The translations under genes and the position numbers were made by a program. Shown here one piece after another: positions 6,695 through 10,528 of a stretch of DNA of 10,528 nt (its first letter is position 1; every line of letters starts with the position of its first letter). Source of the DNA: Bacteroidota bacterium (GTDB lineage Bacteria > Bacteroidota > Bacteroidia > Bacteroidales > WCHB1-69). The stretch lies in the NCBI GenBank assembly GCA_023392945.1, contig JAEWNB010000086.1, forward strand, positions 1 to 10,528. Direction: 5' to 3'. The notes beneath the pieces were generated by a model. That model did no database searches. It saw nothing but the letters and a program-made list of their open reading frames with translations, and had not been told where the DNA came from.

Positions 6695-6702
6695 CAAAGA
6701 TA
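6695..6702 (-). promoter_or_regulatory. Promoter -7 box (TATCTTTG) for the mlaD-mltG gene run
   Basis: The minus strand reads TATCTTTG followed by CA, identical to the box before the PBP1A gene and an exact TAnnTTTG match. It lies immediately after the amidase reading frame, abutting its stop codon, and about 70 nt before the mlaD start, so it could drive the five-gene run independently of the amidase. A -33 element is not clear. Confidence 0.5.
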
Positions 6703-7881
6703 TTATTTTTTTATCAATTTTTGTGCTTCAGTAACGGAAATTTTTTGTTCATTTTGAAATGCAACGACAAAAGCATCCGGAAAATATTTTTTAACTTCGA
6801 GCAGAATCTTTTTAACACTTTCGAAGTCAACTTCATCCCCTGCAGTATATTTCCAAAGTTTATTTTCATAAAACTTTTTCACACAGGGAATATTTTTAAA
6901 ATCTGCATTTTTTACTGAAAGGTTTTCCGGGGTTGCCAAAAATTGCACTCTGAATTTAACCTGCATTGAATCGATAGAACTATTTTCGGAAGCATTTGCA
7001 GCAATTTCTTTTTCTTTCAGATTTCCATTATTTGAGAGAGAATCTTTTCCATTAATTTCGGGAGTTGTTTCAGGCACAAATTTTTTAATGGGCAAGCCAT
7101 CTTTTTTAGTTCCTTCCATATAATTCTTATAATCCACAAAAGCATTATAGATGGAAGTGGCCATAATATCCTGTCCATCCTCATGAATCAGAAAAAGTTC
7201 TTCTTTTGCATTTGACAAAAAGCCCAATTCAATCAGCACACTAGGCATTGCAACTTTATATAGGACCCAAAAACCGGCCTGCAAAACATTCCTGTCGTTT
7301 AGTCCCGTGCTTTGTAATAAATTTCTTTGAATTTTTGAGGCAACATATACCGAATTTTTTAAATAGGCAGAAGAAAACAATGAAAAGATAACATCTGCCT
7401 CCGGAGAATTTGGATTAAACCCTTCATAGTTATTTTCAAAATTCTTTTCCAGTAGAATTGCGGCATTTTCTTTTTTTGCAACTGCAAGATTAGCTTCCGT
7501 TTTATGAAGTCCCATCACATAAGTTTCAATACCGTGAGCACTTTTGTTTTCAGCAGCATTACAATGAATAGAAATAAAAAGATCAGCATGGTTATCATTA
7601 GCAATCTGAGCTCGCCGATATAACTCAACAAAAACATCTGTTTTTCTGGTATAGATTACTTTTACATCATCATAATTATCCGTAATGAGTTTCCCAAGCT
7701 TGAGTGCCACTGTAAGATTCACATTTTTTTCTTTACTTTTCTTACCCAAACATCCTGAATCTTCTCCCCCATGACCGGCATCAATAACTACTTTGGTAAC
7801 TTTATCTCCTTGCTGAGAATAAGTTGCTAAGTTAAAAAAAGTTAATAACACAAATAATAAAAGGATTGTTTTTATGTTCAT
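6703..7881 (-). CDS. N-acetylmuramoyl-L-alanine amidase (Amidase_3) with C-terminal SPOR-like domain
   Basis: This zinc enzyme cuts the bond between N-acetylmuramic acid and L-alanine in the periplasm, classically to split septal peptidoglycan. The 392-residue protein starts with a signal peptide (about 1-24, MNIKTILLLFVLLTF...). The Amidase_3 domain follows with the expected metal ligands and catalytic residues: 'IDAGHGGED' (His37), 'KEKNVNL' (Glu51), 'SIHCNA' (His106) and 'SVLIELGFLSN' (Glu218). A helical insertion with 'HKTEANLAVAKKENA' and 'FNPNSPEADVIFSL' lies between the last two, as is usual in Bacteroidota amidases and similar in place to autoinhibitory insertions elsewhere. After a polar linker, residues about 308-390 form a SPOR-like region ('FRVQFLATP', 'WKYTAGDE', 'DAFVVAFQNEQKI'). 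A GTG at 7923 would extend the frame by 14 residues, but it overlaps the likely promoter and spoils the signal peptide, so I use ATG 7881. Confidence 0.94.
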   Translation of the reverse strand: MNIKTILLLFVLLTFFNLATYSQQGDKVTKVVIDAGHGGEDSGCLGKKSKEKNVNLTVALKLGKLITDNYDDVKVIYTRKTDVFVELYRRAQIANDNHADLFISIHCNAAENKSAHGIETYVMGLHKTEANLAVAKKENAAILLEKNFENNYEGFNPNSPEADVIFSLFSSAYLKNSVYVASKIQRNLLQSTGLNDRNVLQAGFWVLYKVAMPSVLIELGFLSNAKEELFLIHEDGQDIMATSIYNAFVDYKNYMEGTKKDGLPIKKFVPETTPEINGKDSLSNNGNLKEKEIAANASENSSIDSMQVKFRVQFLATPENLSVKNADFKNIPCVKKFYENKLWKYTAGDEVDFESVKKILLEVKKYFPDAFVVAFQNEQKISVTEAQKLIKK

Positions 7882-7899
7882 AACTTGAAAACTTTTGAC

Positions 7900-7907
7900 T
7901 ATTTTTG
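7900..7907 (+). promoter_or_regulatory. Promoter -7 box (TATTTTTG) for lptD
   Basis: TATTTTTG matches TAnnTTTG and lies 49 nt before the TTG start of lptD; it is the only exact match in the short divergent region. It sits inside the predicted leader of the amidase transcript, facing the amidase box at 7923-7930. No good -33 element is visible. Confidence 0.42.
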
Positions 7908-7922
7908 GAACTTTTAATTTCA

Positions 7923-7930
7923 CAAAAATA
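7923..7930 (-). promoter_or_regulatory. Promoter -7 box (TATTTTTG) for the amidase gene
   Basis: The minus strand reads TATTTTTG, a TAnnTTTG match, about 41 nt before ATG 7881. Its last base is the first base of the alternative GTG start at 7923, which argues against that longer start. Confidence 0.45.
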
Positions 7931-7956
7931 CCTTAATAAAAAAAATAACGAGCAGC

Positions 7957-10528
7957 TTGAGAAAAAAATTATTCCTATTCGATTGTTCATATTTATTCAG
8001 GTACTCTATATTTTTTATAGTCAGCCTTTTATCCTTTTCTCTAAGGGCTCAGGAGGTTGATACGACAATTGACAATTCTGCAATTCTTATCCGGATTGAT
8101 TCCTTAACATCAATTCAACCATCACAAAATGGAGACTCTTCAAAGCTGGATTCTGTCAAATTATCTCCAATTTCTGCAAAAAAAGCATCCCCCAATGCAA
8201 TTACCAATTCAGTAACCTACAACGCAGTTGACTCTATCAGGATGGATATCAAGAGGCGTAAAGCCTACCTTTATAAAAATGCGGTTGTCTATTATGAGGA
8301 TATGGAATTACAGGCAGATTACATAGAGATTGATTTTTCTAATAATGAATTATATGCAAGTGGGATCTCAGATGAAGAGGGAATCATTACGGGACATCCG
8401 GTATTTAAACAAGGAGAAGCGTCCTATCGTGCTCATGAAATGAGATATAATTTTTCCACCAAAAAAGGAAAGATTACCGATGTAATTACCACTGAAGGTG
8501 AGGGATATATTCATGGAGAACAGGTTAAGAAATTACAAGACAATACTACTTTTATCAAGAAAGGTAAATATACTACTTGTGAACTGGAACATCCACACTT
8601 TGAAATTGCTTTCTCCAAGGCAAAAGTGTTACCCAATGATAAAATCGTTACTGGACCGGCATGGCTCAGTTTTGATGGAGTCCCCACAGTTTTAGCAATT
8701 CCTTTCGGGTTCTTTCCACTGGAAAAAGGACGCAAATCGGGCTTTGTAATGCCCACAATCGGGGAATCCTCCAACCGTGGTTTTTATTTCGAAAACGGAG
8801 GGTTCTATTTTGGCATCAGCGATAATTTTGATTTAACTCTGGTGGGAGATATTTATACCCGGGGCAGTTGGGCTGCCAAGGTAAGGTCAAATTATGTCTT
8901 CCGTTACAAATGCAAAGGGACTGTTAATCTAAGCTTTGCACAGAACTACTTCGGAGAACGTCACACTGAGTCATTCTATCATACCAACGACTTCAAATTT
9001 TATTGGGACCATCAGCAGGATGCAAAATCGAATCCCACAACACGCTTTTCTGCCCATATTGATATTGTCAGCAGAACATTCAACACATACAATCCCTCAA
9101 GTGTAAATGACTATTTATCTAATCAATATACATCCAAACTCAATTTTTCGACTAATGCAAAGGGGATTTTCTTCTTGGATGCTTCTGTTTCATACTCTCA
9201 GAACACTCAAACCGGAATTGTGAATTTAGCACTCCCCGACCTGAGCATGTCTGTCAATCAGTTTTATCCATTCAGAAAAAAAGACAAGAGTGGCTCTTTA
9301 AAGTGGTATGACAACATTTCCTTGAAATGGACTTCTCAGTTCATGAATCAGATTTCATCTTACGACTCTTTGCTGCTATTGCCTGAAACATGGGAAAATC
9401 TGCAATTAGGGATGAAACATACGATTCCCTTAAATATTCCCATCAAAATTGCCAAACTCATAAATTGGAACACCTCTGTAAACCTTACTGAAAAATGGTA
9501 TTTACAGTCAACAGAAAAGAATTTTACAACCTCTACCGACACTTTAGGAGAAGTAACCGGAACAGTTAATGAAGTATTTAAACGAAATTTTTATGCTCTT
9601 CATGATCTTAGCATGAGCACCTCATTAAACACTAAGGTCTATTTTATGTATCAATTTAAAAAAGGTGGACTCAAAGCCTTGCGGCACGTAATGACACCCA
9701 ATCTTAGTTTTACCTATTCCCCCAACCTGAGTAAAAAAAGTTTCGGAACCTATTTCAATACCATAACCGGCGAAGAAATCACCTATTCTTATTTTGACAA
9801 ATCCATCTTCGGAGGAGTATCCTCAAACACTCAGGCAAATGCTAAAATCAGCATCGGAAACAATATTGAAATCAAAGTACGTTCAAGAAAAGATACCATT
9901 ACCGGAACTAAAAAGATTGTAATTTTCGACAATCTCAATATCTCGACTTATTATAATTTTGCTGCAGATTCTCTACGATGGGCTCCTCTTACCATTACGG
10001 GAAGAAGCACTTTATTCAGACAGCTTTATATCACTTTCAGCCTTGCTTTCGACCCTTATATTATTGGTCCTAATGGCAGACGAATCAATCAAACAGAGTT
10101 GAAAGTCAATAAAAGACTTTACCGTTTGTCATCTTCGGATATCAGTATAGGGTTGAACTGGACTTTAGACCAAAACCTGTTTAAAGGAAAATCTAAAGAT
10201 AAACCTGCTAATGAAGTTCCTGCTGACCAGGGGACAGTATTTACTGAAAACACTCTTGGAATGCCAAATCGTCGTCCTGACTTTAACAATCCCTGGTCTA
10301 TAACTCTTAATTACACTTTTGCCTATGCAACCGGTGACAACTACTACTATTATCTTGGCGTTTCCAAGGACAAATATACGAATAACATCATTCAGACGTT
10401 TAATGTCAGTGGGGATATAAATATAACCAAGAAGTGGAAAGTTGGATTTACATCAGGGTACGATTTTACTCAGAAAGATCTCTCCTATACCTCGCTTGAC
10501 ATTTATCGGGATTTACACTGTTGGGAGA
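7957..10528 (+). CDS. lptD: LPS assembly outer-membrane protein LptD, 3' end cut by window
   Basis: LptD is the outer-membrane barrel that inserts lipopolysaccharide into the outer leaflet. An uninterrupted frame of 857 codons runs to the window edge. There is no ATG near the 5' end: the frame is open from 7918, and TTG 7957 gives 'RKKLFLF...' followed by a hydrophobic stretch ending 'FSLRAQ' (about 1-32), a good signal peptide. The next in-frame ATG (8242) would remove it. Residues about 105-250 form the OstA/LptA-like jelly-roll ('VVYYEDMELQADYIEIDF', 'ELYASG', 'GKITDVITTEGEGYIHGE', 'KYTTCELEHPHF'), which receives LPS from the periplasmic bridge. The signature 'FFPLEKGRKSGFVMPTIG' leads into the beta-barrel, with many alternating strands up to 'SLDIYRDLHCWE' at the edge, close to the family's usual C-terminus. 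The missing end is therefore probably under about 100 residues. The gene is divergent from the amidase. Confidence 0.93.
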   Translation, partial: MRKKLFLFDCSYLFRYSIFFIVSLLSFSLRAQEVDTTIDNSAILIRIDSLTSIQPSQNGDSSKLDSVKLSPISAKKASPNAITNSVTYNAVDSIRMDIKRRKAYLYKNAVVYYEDMELQADYIEIDFSNNELYASGISDEEGIITGHPVFKQGEASYRAHEMRYNFSTKKGKITDVITTEGEGYIHGEQVKKLQDNTTFIKKGKYTTCELEHPHFEIAFSKAKVLPNDKIVTGPAWLSFDGVPTVLAIPFGFFPLEKGRKSGFVMPTIGESSNRGFYFENGGFYFGISDNFDLTLVGDIYTRGSWAAKVRSNYVFRYKCKGTVNLSFAQNYFGERHTESFYHTNDFKFYWDHQQDAKSNPTTRFSAHIDIVSRTFNTYNPSSVNDYLSNQYTSKLNFSTNAKGIFFLDASVSYSQNTQTGIVNLALPDLSMSVNQFYPFRKKDKSGSLKWYDNISLKWTSQFMNQISSYDSLLLLPETWENLQLGMKHTIPLNIPIKIAKLINWNTSVNLTEKWYLQSTEKNFTTSTDTLGEVTGTVNEVFKRNFYALHDLSMSTSLNTKVYFMYQFKKGGLKALRHVMTPNLSFTYSPNLSKKSFGTYFNTITGEEITYSYFDKSIFGGVSSNTQANAKISIGNNIEIKVRSRKDTITGTKKIVIFDNLNISTYYNFAADSLRWAPLTITGRSTLFRQLYITFSLAFDPYIIGPNGRRINQTELKVNKRLYRLSSSDISIGLNWTLDQNLFKGKSKDKPANEVPADQGTVFTENTLGMPNRRPDFNNPWSITLNYTFAYATGDNYYYYLGVSKDKYTNNIIQTFNVSGDINITKKWKVGFTSGYDFTQKDLSYTSLDIYRDLHCWE

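Noticed and set aside
7882..7923. GTG start adding 14 residues to the amidase
   Set aside because: It overlaps the -7 box and would put a long charged stretch before an otherwise normal signal peptide.
8511..8774. 87-codon minus-strand open frame
   Set aside because: It is antisense to the well-supported lptD frame, with no recognisable domain and no promoter box.

Overview
The window comes from an AT-rich member of the Bacteroidota. Three things point there. One protein ends in a gliding-motility/type IX secretion 'type B' sorting domain. The genes lack Shine-Dalgarno sites. Boxes of the form TAnnTTTG, the Bacteroidota -7 promoter element, lie upstream of most transcription units. The content is mainly core cell-envelope biogenesis; I see no insertion sequence, phage gene, CRISPR array or defence system.

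Layout from left to right. Positions 1-278 (minus) hold the N-terminus of a class A penicillin-binding protein (PBP1A type), with its promoter just upstream. A tRNA-Leu(GAG) gene lies at 540-623 (plus), followed by an intrinsic terminator. Positions 815-2479 (minus) encode a secreted, multi-domain, type IX-exported surface protein with an unusually long apparent leader. A run of five minus-strand genes then reads, in transcription order: MCE/MlaD-like lipid-transport protein (6625-5654), DUF3127 OB-fold-like protein with an SSB-like acidic tail (5599-5207), NlpC/P60 peptidase of YkfC type (5204-4416), GNAT acetyltransferase (4412-3879) and MltG endolytic transglycosylase (3863-2853). The last four genes have gaps of 2, 3 and 15 nt, so they are very probably one operon. 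A -7 box before mlaD may drive all five. Upstream lies an N-acetylmuramoyl-L-alanine amidase (7881-6703, minus). Divergent from it is lptD (7957 to the window end, plus), the outer-membrane LPS assembly porin; it starts at TTG and is cut by the window edge.

Together the genes cover peptidoglycan synthesis (PBP1A), glycan-strand termination (MltG), septal or remodelling hydrolysis (amidase), probable muropeptide recycling (NlpC/P60), phospholipid trafficking (MCE) and LPS export (LptD). Most of this is ordinary housekeeping. The points most worth a second look are the SSB-like C-terminus of the DUF3127 protein, the TTG start of lptD, the face-to-face arrangement of the lptD and amidase promoter boxes, and the long leader of the type IX cargo gene. 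I did not find convincing evidence of a wholly new system.
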